Assembly: GCA_013399305.1 (NCBI GenBank)
Contig: VXAI01000065.1
Location: forward strand, 3,479,356 to 3,543,355
DNA length: 64,000 nt
Source: Rostratula benghalensis
Taxonomy: Eukaryota > Chordata > Aves > Charadriiformes > Rostratulidae
Direction of reading: 5' to 3'
Both the position numbers and the translations under genes were made by a program. The number at the start of each line of letters is the position of its first letter. The stretch's first letter is position 1. Below the pieces are notes generated by a model. The model did not search any database. It was not told the origin of the DNA and saw only the letters and a program-made list of their open reading frames with translations. Positions 36,418-49,848 of this stretch are shown in pieces.

Positions 36418-39400
36418 AAGGCTAAACTAAACATTCAATTAGGCAGTATACTGATATTTCATCTTAGATAACTTTCAGAATATAAGCCTATGATTTTGCT
36501 TTGCAAACCTATTTGTTACATTCAAGGTCGGATTCCTTTCTCCTTCTCATGCCAGGCTTCACATTATTTCAGTGGCAGATCCTCGTGTTCTTTTAGGATC
36601 TGGTGTCTGGGGAAGTTGAACAGTGGTGTGCAATGTAAGGGAGCCTAAAACACCCAGGTTGTGCTTGTGATGGAGGACTGGCAACAGGAGGCTTGCCCCC
36701 AGCACAGAGGAGAGGTGATGATATTCATTATTACCCAGGCTAAGGAAAGAAACTAGAATCAGCTGTTGACAGAACTGTAGTATAAACGTGCAAATGCTGT
36801 CCTGTAGAGAGCACAGGAAAGGAGAGTTTGCGATTGTTTGTGGTAAGAGGAGCTACTTTGCATATTCTATCCTACTAACACTTATTTTGAAAAGAGAGGA
36901 GTACTGGTTCTCAGAGTTCAGGTAGGTGCTTTCAGACCTGGGGTTTTGGAAAGTAACTTGAGAGGCTGGGTTTTCCTATCCTGCTAACATGAAATTCCTC
37001 TCTCCTGGCAGCCATGCCTTTTAGACAAGTAGTGGAAAAGAGCTGTATTCTGATATGTGGTTATTCCTACTCAGTATCAGCCCCAGAGGACTAATGCCAA
37101 TAATTTTTAACAGACTTGCTCCTCTCCAGCTGTCTGCTAGAACCAAGCAGGTGCTATAAAGCAGCACATTTTCAAGCCCATGTATAACACGCTGAAGATA
37201 TGATCTAAAAAGTGAAGCTCAAACATCATACCCACATCATGATTTTGCATGCTGTCTGTGAGTCTTTCCCCCTGGCCAGCTGCAGTGGTTGTTCAGAGAG
37301 TGAAGTGCTTCATCCTTTTAGTTCCTGGGCACTCTCTGCTCTGCTCAGAATAGATCCCTAAAATTAGAGGAAATCTGCAAAGTAGGGAGTTTAAGCATTG
37401 TGAAATTTTAAAGGAGAGCTATCTGGGTCTAAGGCTTTGATCCAACATCATCTCTAAATCAAAGGCTTGGATGTGCCTCTCCTGTCACCCCCAGTGGAGC
37501 TCATGCCTTGTGCTACATTAATGAAATGCTATTCAAGGACTGCTGTGTTACAGTTTCCATGACATGATTTTCCATGATTTTTCAGCAAAACTGCGAATCA
37601 ACTTCTGAGGTCAGTGTCAGGTTCATGACATGGAACTGTCTCAAACAAAGTTACTTCAAAACACATCTGGCAGTGAATGCTCTTTACTACAAATGGGTCT
37701 TCAAGAAATAGTGTTGCTAAGCATCAGTGCAACTTTTTATTTAAAAAAAAAAAGAATGTCTTTCTATGTATGTAAATGTATATCTTTTCTGTATATTTAT
37801 TAGGATTTCTTGTACAAAAAGTGCAATATTAATAATTGTACATTATTTTGTCCAGATAAAACTATTTTAGGTTTTTTTTTAAATCTCCCCAGAACTTTGT
37901 TCCTCTAAAATCAACAGTAATAGTGTATTTCTCTTAATTTTAATAGCATTTGCATTTAATTGGGGATCTGCTTTACTGTGCACAGAGTGATTTATAAACT
38001 ATGACATGAGGGAGGGATGATGTTTTTGACTTGTGAAATTATGCATGGAATGAAGGACAATTCCTTAACAACAATGATAATGATGATGATGTGGTGGTGG
38101 ATGTTTCTAGTAGTTAAAAAAAAAAGCAGTATAGGGAAATATTTTCAAGTGCTTAATAGGAAAACATGTTCAGATGATCACGTGTTGAATAGTAGCTGTG
38201 TAACTGTGCGTAGGATAAACATGAATGATCAGATCTGAAGGGGCTACTGTGCTGCCTCTGCACAGTGTGGATTTTATTTCACGTCTGTTTGCTGAATTGT
38301 GACTTCACAGTATCTCAGTTAAGTTAAGGGTTGCTGGATATTTTATGAAAGAACACTTTCCTTCTCTAAAAAGAAAGCAAAACAGCAAACTTGTATTTAT
38401 ATAACTTTTTTGTACAAGTAATGCAGGTTACTTATTTAGCTACTGCTGTCTGATGTGTTGTTTATTAATCTTAAAAACAAAAGCCAAACAAAGTAGTGAA
38501 GCTGTTGGAGTATTCTGTCCTTATTCCCTATTATGATAATACCACACAGCTGTCACACGAAAGTACACATGATCTACCTGCTTTGGGGAAAGTTAGCAAG
38601 TCTTAATTTGTTTTTACAAGTTGCCAACCATCAGGATTCTGCATGCTGCCTTGGAGATCTCTATTAATTCTACATTTGGCTTGCTTTATTCTTTTTTGCT
38701 AATGGCTTGCCTCTATTACTCTTGCCAAAGTATAAGGCCATTGCTGCTGATCATAGGATTATGGAAATCGGTAAAAGTATACTCCTATTTTTCTAAGCAG
38801 CAATGCTTAAAGGCATCTTGTAACTTTCCCCAGCAACTTATGGCATGAAGCAACCCCTATTACTAAAGTCTTTCCTTATATGTTGCTGCTGTCTTTAGTA
38901 ATGGAGCTTGCAATTCCTTGAAGCATCAAGTGTATATGTAGAATATGTAGAAGGAATACTGGTAATGATCAGAATAATGGGGGGTGGGAGCAAGGTGGGA
39001 GTGTGAAAGAAGAAAAAAATAAAGCAAAAACTTTTTCACTCAACAAAGACAAAATCAAGTTTTTAAACATAAGCTTATTCTGCTGTTGCTCTTTTCCAAC
39101 AAATGATGCCATGTCTCTTCTAAAAGGAGCCGTGATTTTTCTTGGATTACCTGAGAGTTACCCTAGTATGATATACCTGCATATGCTTTTTAGACACCTA
39201 CACCACAAGTAATTAATACCTCACACATATACACAGAGATGCAAGCCAAAGACTGGAGCTAAGACTTCCAAGCAACAGTACTGAAGACAATGGGAACTCC
39301 GTCATTCATTTTGAGTAAAACAAGTATAGAAGCTGGTGTTGATGTAAAATGAACAACAGCCCAGCTTAAGCTCTCAAGAGAATAATTTTTCTCTTTTTAT

Positions 39401-42400
39401 GCATATGGCTTTAGTTACCAGTCACGTCAAAAAGCCTTCAAAACCTTCAAAGCAAGATTCCAGTTTTGTTCTCCCTACTAATTTTCCTCAAGGAAGAATA
39501 ACAGTTTTGCAACAAGCAGAAAAAATACAGTGCTGAAAGGTTCCCCACAGGAGACATACTCCGGCCCCTGTTATGTGGCAAGGTAAGCACAGCTAAACTA
39601 CTCCAGGCATGTATGTCTGCAAACATGTGCTTAAAAACATTGAAGCCTTAGGCAGAGTTTTCCAAAGTAACCTTTAGCTGGATCTTTTTTTCCTACTGTC
39701 TGGCCATACTCATGTGGACTGCTATTGAAGCTTTTTTTTCTTTTTAAGTTGTGATCCTTTTTGGAAGTTACCCTATCAAACAAAAAGCTGGTGGTCACCT
39801 TACTTTCTATTTGGTGTCTAAACACTGATTCATAAATAAACTTGATTATTCTGTATCAGCATAAGATGACACCTCTATATGTGTAGAAAAAGGTGAAACA
39901 AGCGCTTATGCTCTTCCAGATTTTCTGGACTATAGAAATCCTCTTAAGTTCTTAATGGCAGCTAGCAGATCATTTCAGAGAGTAATTGAATGAATCAACT
40001 TCATTCATTCTATTACCTAGTTTTTAACACAGAAACTTTCCAACTGTTTTGAGTGTCAGAATTTCTCACAAACGACTGTTGCACACAGATGAGAAGCTCA
40101 GAACTACAAATGCTAACTATGGCTCTGCATATTAGCTGCAGACCACAGTTTGGAAATCCTCAATTTAACTATTCCTTTCGTCCTCTTATTTAAAGGTGTA
40201 TGTATATTTATAAATTATGTATTAACAGTCACACTCAGCTTTTATTTGCAGAAACTAAACCAAAGAAGATGTCAAATACTGTAGTTTGAAAACATTGAGG
40301 TATGGGGCAATCAGACATTCATTTTCTACTGATATTACACATTTCTTACACTAAAACTGTGTTAGTCAATAATAATTATTACCTACATTGTTCTTCATGA
40401 TCTCCACGCAACATCTCCCCTCCAGTCAATCAGAATCCAATATAAAACCTGTGATATACATAGTAATTTTAATCAAATTTTGGTATAACTTTCTCAATAA
40501 GACATTATAATAATATGAAACTCAACATACTATTTATCCAAATTTCTAAGGGGAAAAGTCACATCTCAGCATCCCCTCTTCTGATTACAGTATTTATTTC
40601 TATCCCACCCTTGCCTTTTCACTGAGATACTATTTGCTGGCTCCCATTCTCAACTTCACATGTGAACACACAAGCACAACAGTACATTTTATTCTCCATC
40701 TGTCCCTCTGAGAAGCAAATGCAGTGCTCAGCCTCGTCTTTTTTTCAGTGGTCATTGTTGAAGACTGAGATTACAAAGCCCATGAAATCACAGACTTCAA
40801 CCCTTCATTTTTTGCCAAAATGGTTACAGAAGCCATCTAATACATTTTGGGGAGCTGAGCCAACAAGGCTGAGAGTACACAAGTGCCTTAGCATTAGAGA
40901 AGTATCACAGCAGTGTCCACCTGGAAGAGTTTCTTCAAATGAAAAAAGGAAACTGACAAACCAGAGTAGATGAGCACAAAGTAGCTCATCAAATGTATTT
41001 AAAACAGGATCATCATCAGTGGCTTCTCACTGACCTGAGTCTGTATATCGGCTCATGCTCATATAAAGAAAGCTTTACATGGGAAGAAATAAGGCTAGCA
41101 CAGAAGAAAAAAAAAAAGCCTTCTGATTAATTAAAAAACAATTGATCAAATCACCAAAGTAAGATGAAAAAAAATTAGCTTGTAAGTACTATTGCTAGAG
41201 GTACTGAAAGCAAAGCATATACCCTGTCACTGACATGGAAAGTAGATGACAGCATACAGTAATAAAATAAAGTGTGAAAGTTAAAATAGTTGTGCCAATA
41301 TCACTATCTATAACCACAAACAGATGCAATTCACTCTCATGAGAATCTTGCCAGTGCTTTTTGTTTTGCTTTTAGTGTAGGAAGCCCACTGGATGTGCTT
41401 TGCCCTTGATACATAGTGGCTTTACACTGATGCCAGCCTTTGGCATTGTGACTGATGAGCACACGTGCTGGGAGAACTGCACATGCTCCCTTCACACAGA
41501 AACAGGAGATTGCCTGGGGATGTCTTTCATGCTCTTCTCTGAGTCCATGTAAGTCTGTACCCTGTGCAAGTTATACTGCCTCAGGCTGCTCTAAATTGCA
41601 CTTTTTGCTTGTCCATGAAGTGTAGCAGATGTGAAGGAGCATTCAGCACTGCATCTCCCATCGCACACCTGTTTCTCCTTGGTACCTCACTGTGCCAGTG
41701 ACAAGAGCCCAGAGCCGTTGCTCCATCCCCTCACTTGCTTGTATAGCTCCAACAACCTCTACAGGTCTTTTACCCTGATGATTGCTTTAATTACTGAATT
41801 TAATTACTAAATATTACTTCTTTCCAAGGAGAAGCTCCATCTTTCCACATTCCCTTTAAAATGACTGCCTCTGTCTGCAAAAGCAAAGTTTTTTGAGGAA
41901 AATGGCCACCACGACTCTAAAGGACAGATTCCTCTGCACACCATATCAGTGAAGCAACTGTAGCATCACCACTAAAGTAAGAAAACAAAAGGATCCCTGG
42001 TACCACAAACTGTTTGTCCATCACCAGAGGCAGTGCTCTTGTCTCTCAGGGTGCCTCCACGCTTGCCCATACACTCAGATTTCCCAGGCAGTGGCTTAAG
42101 GTCAGTCATTTGGCTAAGTTCCTGAGGCTATATAAGGTCTGCAGCACAGCAGATAGGACTACTCTATCCAAGTCCCCAGGTGAAAAGACCCCAGGCAGGA
42201 GACTCTTCTCTACAGGCAGAGCAAGTGCTCTGGAACCAGGGAGGTGCAGGGAGGCAATTCAGCTGGCCTGGGCAAGGGACAGGGTTTATGAAATCCTGAC
42301 AACTAGAGCTTATAAGCCAAAAGAATGAAAAATGGCACACTTCTTTTTCGGGTTGCAATTCCCTATCATTCCTGCTAACATACTGCTTATCTCTTAGGAG

Positions 42401-45400
42401 AGCAGGGGAGAAAGGGAAAAATAAGAATATTGCCTAAACCTTTAAGCCCTTTGCAAAGAAAAGCTTCATGTTTGTCTAGATATAAATAAAAGTATGATGG
42501 TTTGTGTGGCTAAAAGGGAAGGGGGCACTGGATGGCTGTACTCTGGTTACATATAAATACTGTTTGCTTAAGCAGCAGCAGGATGTGAATCAATGCATAG
42601 TAAGCATACAGTTATCCACCCAAGCTTAGGATGATAAGGGCATGGGAAACCACTCCCTACTACTACCCTTTTTACTACTATAAAGTAGTCTACAGCTTCT
42701 AGGTCTCACATGAGGTGTCAGCTTATTTCATTTACAAACTCCCTAAGGCCAGTGGCAAAGTACAACAATAAAACCTGAACCAGAATGATCACACCAGGCA
42801 GGCCATGAACAGCTTGCGCTCCAAGTGAGGACCCTTCTCTTAAGGAAGTTCTTAATGGTTGGGTTGAGGAGTAATTTGATTTGGACTATATGGAGATTTT
42901 CCCCCACCCTTTTCGACCCTTTTCTAAAAATCATAAATTATTGGTTTAAATAAATAGCTCATGAGCTTGGTGGATGCTTATTAAAACATTTCACCTACTG
43001 AAACACTGATGGAGTCAGTTTTCAACTAATAGCATGCAACCAACTGATTTTATGACCAAAAAAGAAAAATCTCACCATTAACCCCCTACATACAAATCAT
43101 AGCAAATCAAATCCAGCTGTGCAAGGGAGGATCCCACAGGCACTTTTCTTTTTTAGCATGGAGCAAAGCTGAGCAGGGGATTGCTCTCCCAGCAAAGCAG
43201 CACCTTCACGCCTGTGTGATGGCACCCTGCAGAGCCCTCTTGTCTGTCTGGGGGCAGTTCTGCACACCACGCACAGAGCCAAGTGAGCTGGTGGAAATAG
43301 GAAATATAGAGCCCAATACACCATTGCCTCTTAAAGATTTACCCTATTCCTTCCCTGCTGAATACAACCCAAAACATCTGTCGGACAGACATGCAGCCAG
43401 ATGGAGAAGTGAAAATCGGGTTGCCCCAAAGCAAAAGCAAGAAGAGAGGCACAGATCATCAAACTACCGCTTCCAGTGTGGGAAAGAGGCAGAGAGAGAC
43501 ACTAGTACAGTAGGGGGAAGAGGGATCTATAACAGGATCATCCAAAAGCAAACTCTGCTCAGAAAATTTATTATGGAAGTTCCCCATCCCACTGAACCCA
43601 GACTGCAGTTCTCTGCACAAATGTCTCTTTCCAGATGATACGACATGGCTCCCCTGGGGACATCCTATCCATGCTCCAGGAAAATCCCTTTTTTGTCTTG
43701 CTGAGAAAGGGGGTGCTTTTTGATACATTAAGTTCAGCTGCTTCCTGACTCTGTAATACCATACCCAGGATCAACATTGCATCCTCAGTCCTTGCTGAAG
43801 CATACCACTTACCTTTTAACACTTTCTTCACAGCTCTGAAACACTTGAGATGCTGACAATTTTCTCTCTCTAGCATTAGGTGAAGTCCTTTAGAGTTTGC
43901 AGATTTCCACAGATTTGCTGTCGGTTCATATTTCTGGACCATAAGTACATAACTTAGTGATTTTTTTTGACCTCACCTATTGCCAACTGCAAATCTTCTC
44001 CAGATGGAATAACTGTCCTGCAGATAGGAGGCACTGGGGTTTGCAGTCCTTGCAGGCACAGGTGTCTGAAAGGCTAATATCATACAAGTAAAAACTTAAC
44101 TGATAAGTTACCTCCCCCATTATTCCAGGTAACATGGTTTCTTTTGGTGTCATTTTGTCCCTCACTGAGGACTGGGGAATTAACATTTTTCTTAGCCTTT
44201 CCACAGGCAGAAACATCAGTCCTACTTGCCTCCTGGCTGAGCAGACATTCAGAACCTTCCAGGAAGCCGTTAGCCTTCTAAAATTTAGTTTGGATGTGTC
44301 TCCTTAATTCATTTTTCATGCTGAAGACTCACCCATCAGATTGTGGTTTGCCCTATAGATCAGTAGGACTGGTGAGTTCTTCTATGTTTTCAGGAATTCA
44401 GGAAGAAAATACCCCTCCAAACAGACTCTACAGTGTGTGTACAGCGAACTGTTCTGGTTCATAGCTGATGTCTGTTGGCCATGATTACAGTAACTGTTAC
44501 CCAAAAATCCTCCTGTTGTTAGTATTCAAAATCCAGCAATTACTAATGTTAAATCGCATATGGCATTGCTACCCATTTTGATAAGAGTAACATCCATGCA
44601 CTTTTCAAAAAGTTTCTTTCCAAAAGAAAAACACAAACCTGTAATAAAGTTATACACTAGACTCTCCTGGTTCTGCTGTTACTGCCAGTCTCGCATCAAG
44701 GAGGTGAAAGAACAGTTGGGGGGTTTCCTGCATGAAAGAACAATCTCTTCTGCAGTCAAAAGACACAGCTTTTTCTTTCAAATAAACTCTGTTTCAGAAT
44801 TGATGGAGTTATAGAATTACGGGCTGATAAATAAATCAGAAAATAAGTGAATAAAAGAGATGAGGAAGAAGCTCAAAATTAAAGACATGAAGGTTCAAGA
44901 AGGCTGGTAAGATAGGAGGAGCTGGAAAAAAAATGCCAGACATGCTCTGGGTCAATAACTCGTTACAGGTGAGAGTATTTTACAGATTCCTGAATTTCTG
45001 AAGGCTGTGTGGAGCCATCAATGACTACATAGTAGTTATTCCTGCTCTAAGCACAAAATTTTCCATTGAACTAAGGCATATGTTTAGAAAAGGTCTCTAG
45101 GATTGATTTAAGGACTTCAGGTGATGCAGAATCACCATGCCTCTAGGGTGATTGCTCCAGTGGCTTCCCAACTTCAGGGTTAAGCATTCATTTTTCCCGG
45201 TGGAGTGCATTTGGCGTTGGCTTGCAAGGACTTATGAAATTTCCCAACAGGTTTAAAGGCACCTGCATCCTTTAATGAAGAGGTTTTACTGAACAGCTTC
45301 CTTTGCAAGTTGTCAGCCTAGGGTGGCATCTTTGGTGCAATAACCTCACATTTGATAACCCAGGTCTGAGCATCACAGCAACTCAATTAATGAAAGTGCA

Positions 45401-45782
45401 ATTTCCAATAATATTTATCCAGTAATTATGCCTTCTTTACATGTCTTTAATGGGAATGACTCATAAGGCCAGATCTCAGATTTTGTTATCCTGCCATGAC
45501 TTTAAAGTGTGACTTGACAATACTTCAAACTTCATCTGAAGAAGCTGTTCTACAAATGTCATCATGGATGTGACTGAATTCTCATTACGCTAATAATAAT
45601 GTATGTTACCACAAGATACCTCTTTTAGTGCCTCAGAAGAATTTTATCTCTCTCAAGTAAAGACTAAGAGTTAGGTGGGAAAGAAAAATGCAGTGAAACA
45701 AGGATCAGTGTGTCTTTTCTCTGGATTTTATATTTTTCATTTGTGCAAATGATCCAGGAAAAACCAATGCCTGGAAATTGAG
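36418..45782. other. Intergenic region between convergent ADAMTSL1 and SAXO1
   Basis: No gene is supported here. The stretch 37735-37880 is AU-rich and looks like 3' UTR (TGTATATTTATTAGG, AATATTAATAATTGTAC), so it may belong to a longer ADAMTSL1 transcript. Small (GAT)n/(GTG)n runs lie at 38073-38105. A 423-base open frame at 43216-43638 (+) has no recognisable domain. No CR1 copy was recognised in this interval beyond the one ending at 36366. Confidence 0.7.
38073..38105. repeat. (GAT)n/(GTG)n trinucleotide tract
   Basis: GATAATGATGATGATG followed by TGGTGGTGGATG, a short imperfect trinucleotide repeat in intergenic DNA. Confidence 0.75.
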
Positions 45783-45788
45783 TTTATT
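45783..45788 (-). promoter_or_regulatory. Candidate polyadenylation signal AATAAA of SAXO1
   Basis: The plus strand has TTTATT, which is AATAAA on the minus strand, about 140 bases after the SAXO1 stop codon. That distance fits a short 3' UTR, and it is the nearest canonical signal. Confidence 0.6.
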
Positions 45789-45926
45789 TAAAGTGCTCTC
45801 CAAATATTAAATCAGTGATTGGTTTGAAAGAAGGTTACAAACAAAATCTAGCTGTTGTTTGTAACTCACTGTTGCCTCACTCTTTGAATCCATTTCCAAG
45901 AAGGCTGTATCCATTCTCTTTTATCT

Positions 45927-46879
45927 TCAGTGGTCATCTTGCAGGCACTCACTCTTGGAAGCAGGGAGATAGAGATTGTGACCATCAGCATCATTTCCCT
46001 CGAAGACATAACCAGGTGGGTCTTTGTAAGAAGCCAAGCATCTAACAATGGCCTTTGGTGTATAGCTGGTAGCATAGATGGTTTTATCATCTAGCAGAGT
46101 GTTATGCTTTGGGCCTGACCATCTAGGTTTATAGCTCTTTGTAACTGAGAGCGGATGATGCACATAATGGCTCTGAAAGGTGGTCAAGCAATCCATTGGT
46201 TGTGCGGGGAAAGTTAGCTCTGGAGCATGAATGATAGGTTTCAGTCTCTTGCAGAGCCAGGGTTTATAGTCTTCCTTCATTACAGAAGAGCTATTGAATG
46301 GCTCAATACTTTTTTTAAGATGGAGCAAAGATCGACACAGCTTCGCTGGCTTGCCATTTGGGTACTTGTAATCCATCTGAGTAGTGGTGTGAAGGTCCAT
46401 TTTCTCCAGAGGGGGAAGATATACATCCCTTTTTTTTGAGAATATAGGAGGCTGTGGCCAAGCTTGGTATTTTTCCTGAAACTCAGTTGTAGAGGAAAAT
46501 GGAAGATCATGGAGAATCTTTGGCTGGTGTGGTCTTGCCAGCTTGGCTGGCTGACCATCCAGTCCCTTGTAAGAAACTTTGTGGGTGGTAAGGCCATCAA
46601 ATGGGACCTCACTGGCCTTGTATTTCTCATATTTGTGGACATAAGGTTTCTCCAGAGGATGTGGCACATAATTCACTCTATGATTGGTTGTATTTTCAAA
46701 GGGAGCCTTGTTTTTCTGCATCAGATTCTGAGGTTTACAGTTTTGAGTGGCAACTGGTCCCCTGTAGAGATAATCATCCTGAGCAACAGTTGTGTGGTCA
46801 AATTTTTCTTCTGATGGGCGAAACCTGTCATCTGGTCTGATCATCTCTGTCTTTGGTTCATTCCATAGCACATAGTCAT
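45927..46879 (-). CDS. SAXO1: SAXO1 last coding exon: eight Mn modules and C-terminus
   Basis: The exon begins at 46879 after TTTCTTACATTTCAG on the minus strand, with two bases completing an Asp codon (D-DYVLWNEPK), and ends with TGA at 45929-45927. The apparent start at 46871 is only a GTG (Val) inside the exon. Eight Mn-type modules follow each other, each with the pattern (V/L/P)(M/F)(D/E)xxTTxxxxY: KFDHTTVAQDDY, APFENTTNHRVNY, VPFDGLTTHKVSY, LPFSSTTEFQEKY, KMDLHTTTQMDY, EPFNSSSVMKEDY, QPMDCLTTFQSHY and TLLDDKTIYATSY. Then come the conserved CLASYKDPPGY and GHNLYLPAS. The tail after this is shorter than in mammals and ends QDDH. Confidence 0.96.
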
Positions 46880-47253
46880 CTGAAATGTAAGAAAAAACCT
46901 AGGTACTTGACGGAGGTTCTTTGGTGAGTTTAGGCATATACCATATAATATTTTTATTATTACATTTTCTACTGTAATAAATATTCGTTGATGTTATCAT
47001 GAACGAAAAATCCTACTAAAAGACCTGCTGTAGAACCCATTATACAGTAGTGTGCTAAACCCTGGAAATGCTTGGCACCTACACAGAAAATGGCATTAAA
47101 ATAGTCCTGTACCCACCTGTACCTGCAGAGATGTTCAAATAAAATGTGGGAAGATTGAGTTACATTCTCAGTCTTCCACAGACCTCTTCTGCAGGTGACT
47201 GAGTGGGTGCTATCATGATCATTTAAGCAGAAATCATGAAAGTGGTGTATCAT

Positions 47254-47324
47254 GGCACAGGGGGATTAGACTGGATGATCTTTCAAAGACCCTTCCAACC
47301 CCTGATATTCTGTGATTCTGTGAC
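47254..47324 (+). mobile_element. CR1 LINE 3' tail fragment
   Basis: GGGGGATTAGACTGGATGAT, CCTTCCAACCCCTGATATTC and TGTGATTCTGTGA match the last 60-70 bases of the CR1 copies at 49330-49848 and 55466-56165. Everything 5' of this is missing. Confidence 0.85.
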
Positions 47325-47412
47325 TTCGATGCCCTTTTTTTATTTTCACACAGCTACATTGTGGCTGGCCCAGAGCAGAGGGAAAGTATACCTATGTCTG
47401 CTGAAGGCTGTT

Positions 47413-47540
47413 AGATATCACAGAATATCAGCAATTGGAAGGGATCTTGAAAAATCATCTAGTCCAATCCCCCTGCTGAAGCAGGAACACCTAGATCAGG
47501 TCACACAGGAAAATGTCTCCAACAGTGTCTCTGGGGCAAG
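47413..47540 (-). mobile_element. CR1 LINE 3' fragment, opposite orientation
   Basis: On the plus strand it starts with the reverse CR1 tail (ATATCACAGAATATCAG), then TTGGAAGGGATCTTGAA and AGTCCAATCCCCCTGC, and the reverse of the ORF2 end (CACCTAGATCAGGTCACACA). It faces the fragment at 47254-47324, with about 90 bases between the two tails. The right border is uncertain. Confidence 0.85.
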
Positions 47541-49329
47541 GAGAACCAGCTGTCCACCATGCCACCCTAAAGGTCAAGTCACAGAGCTACCCTTTCTCTT
47601 TGTACCTTCTAATTTGGGGATGACCTGAGTTCTCAACTGCATTGACATGATGCTACCTACTATCTACAGAGTTCACAGTTTTGCAGCTCATCTTGGTGTC
47701 AGCAAGCTGTGCTGCATGGCATTTCCTCGGCTCTTGGCTTTGCTCTCTGGTACTGCTGCTGTCAGTACAAGCAGGAACCCAGAATGAGCTTGTAACTCTG
47801 TCTCCAATTCTTCCTTAATTGAAAAACTGTGCCGGCAGTTGCAGACCAAGCCTACACACAGAGATAGTCCATACTCCAGAAATCTTGCTATCAGAATTCA
47901 TGACAAAGAAAACATTTTAGATGGTATTTTAAGGTTGTTTATATCTTCCTTTCTTCACAGGATACTGGGAAAAAATGAGGGACTAAAACTTAAAAAGATT
48001 TGCACTCAGTCACACTAGAAATCTATTGCAAAGCTTTCTAATGCTCAGACCAGTACTGCACCGACCAGACCATTGTTTTTTACTTTTCTAGTAAACTTGT
48101 GCAGCTTGCCCTAAAGAGCATTATGGTTACTGGTAGGAAGTTGAAATTAATTTAATTATTAATTAATAACCCAGGTTGTTTTTTTCTTTTGGTTTTGATT
48201 TTCCCTCCTTTCAAACCACGTTGAGAGTCGTGAAGCAAATAACCTTCCAGCTGACTCTGCAAAGGAAGGAAGTCTGGATTTCAAAGTACTAGGGAGTAAA
48301 TGTTGCAATTAGGTACCAGGATATTTGAACTCTCAAATCCAAACAGAGTTATTTCTTTTTAATGCCAGTGGTTATTGTACTGCACAAACAAAATTACACA
48401 AAGTATGTGTTCATTATAATGTGAAGTTAAGCAAAAAAAGTAACATTTAGCCACAATTAGGCGTCCACTTAAAATCCTCATAGCTCAGATCAAGCTGCTC
48501 TGTGCTGGCACAAGAGAGGAAGCAGCAGCCACAGAGGCTGTTCTGCTCCCAGGAAGGACCTTGCCCCTCGAGTACAGTGCTGCCCTCATTCTGCTAATCA
48601 GAGCACTCAGCTGAGAACATAGGCTTTCTGTGTCCACCAGCACAGACATTCGTTTGCCACTGTTGGTGCCACTGAAGCCCAGGCTGTGTGCCCTGATAAG
48701 TGACAGGGGTGTTTAAATGCCCCAGGTGCTCCTGTTTCTCTGTGGGAACAGGAGAAGTCCAGGCACCACTGCACTGGCGGGATGCTGACCTTGTGCCCAC
48801 ATCTAGGGTACCTCATTTTTGTGGAGAGGTGATCCTGCAGGGTGAATCACAAGCATGTATGTACATACACCATTACAGGCAATGTATTAACAAGGCATTA
48901 AAATGCGAGAAGATAATGAGATTCAGGCCACCTCTAAACAAGGGCTCGTTCAGAGTTCAGACATTTCAGATGCCAGCCAAGAGTTACCAAAAAAGCTTTT
49001 TAGGTTTTCCCATCATTTTTGCAGCAAAAAAGAGTCAATGCATTTTCTACATAACCACAGCTTTTGCAAAATATTCAAAATATGACAAGCAAGTCCATCT
49101 GTCTTCAATTTAAAAAAATTACAAGCTCTACGCATTTGGAGATCTCATAGGTATTGTGAATTTATTTTACTTAGTGTAAGCCAGCAGTGCTACTATTCCT
49201 TCAAAATATGTTACAGTTTTATTGTAACTCTAATTCTTCTCCCATAGATATTAATGATTTCCCATGTAGCACAATCTTGAACACATTAAGGGGTATAGGA
49301 GGGAATGGAGGATATGAACCATATGTTAT

Positions 49330-49848
49330 TGAAGGGTTAGGCACATTGCGTCCAGTTCTAGGCCCCTCAGTTCCAGAGGGACAGGGAACTGTTGGAGAGA
49401 GTCCAGCGTAGAGCCACAAAGATGATGAAGGGAGTGGAGAGCATCTCCCATACAAGGAAAGACTGAGGGAGCTGGGTCTCTTTAGCTTGGAGAAGAGGAG
49501 ACTGAGGGGTGACCTCATGAATGTTTATAAATACGTAAAGGGTGAGTGTCAGGAGGATGGAGCCAGGCTCTTCTCAGCGACGGCCTATGATAGGACAAGG
49601 GGCAATGGGTACCAGTTGGAACACAAGAGGTTCCACTTAATTATGAGGAAAAACTTTTTCACGGTGAGGGTGATGGAGCACTGGAAGGGGCTGCCCAGAG
49701 AGGTGGTGGAGTCTCCTTCTCTGGAGACGTTCAAGACCCGTCTGGACACGTTACTGTGTGACCTGATCTAGGTGTTCCTGCTCTGGCAGGGGGACTGGAC
49801 TAGATGACCTTTCAAGGTCCCTTCCAATCCCTGATATTCTGTGATCTC
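49330..49848 (+). mobile_element. CR1 LINE, 5' truncated, antisense to SAXO1
   Basis: It begins around GCGTCCAGTTCTAGGCCCCT and carries the end of ORF2; the frame at 49487-49771 reads [20 protein letters not shown] and later [11 protein letters not shown]. It ends with CCCTGATATTCTGTGAT. Positions 49379-49577 are identical by eye to 55694-55892 in the next CR1 copy. Confidence 0.92.

Noticed and set aside
46869..46871. Apparent start codon of a 314-residue single-exon protein on the minus strand
   Set aside because: The codon is GTG (Val), and the frame continues upstream to a good acceptor at 46880-46881. It is an internal residue of SAXO1 (DDYVLW), not a start.
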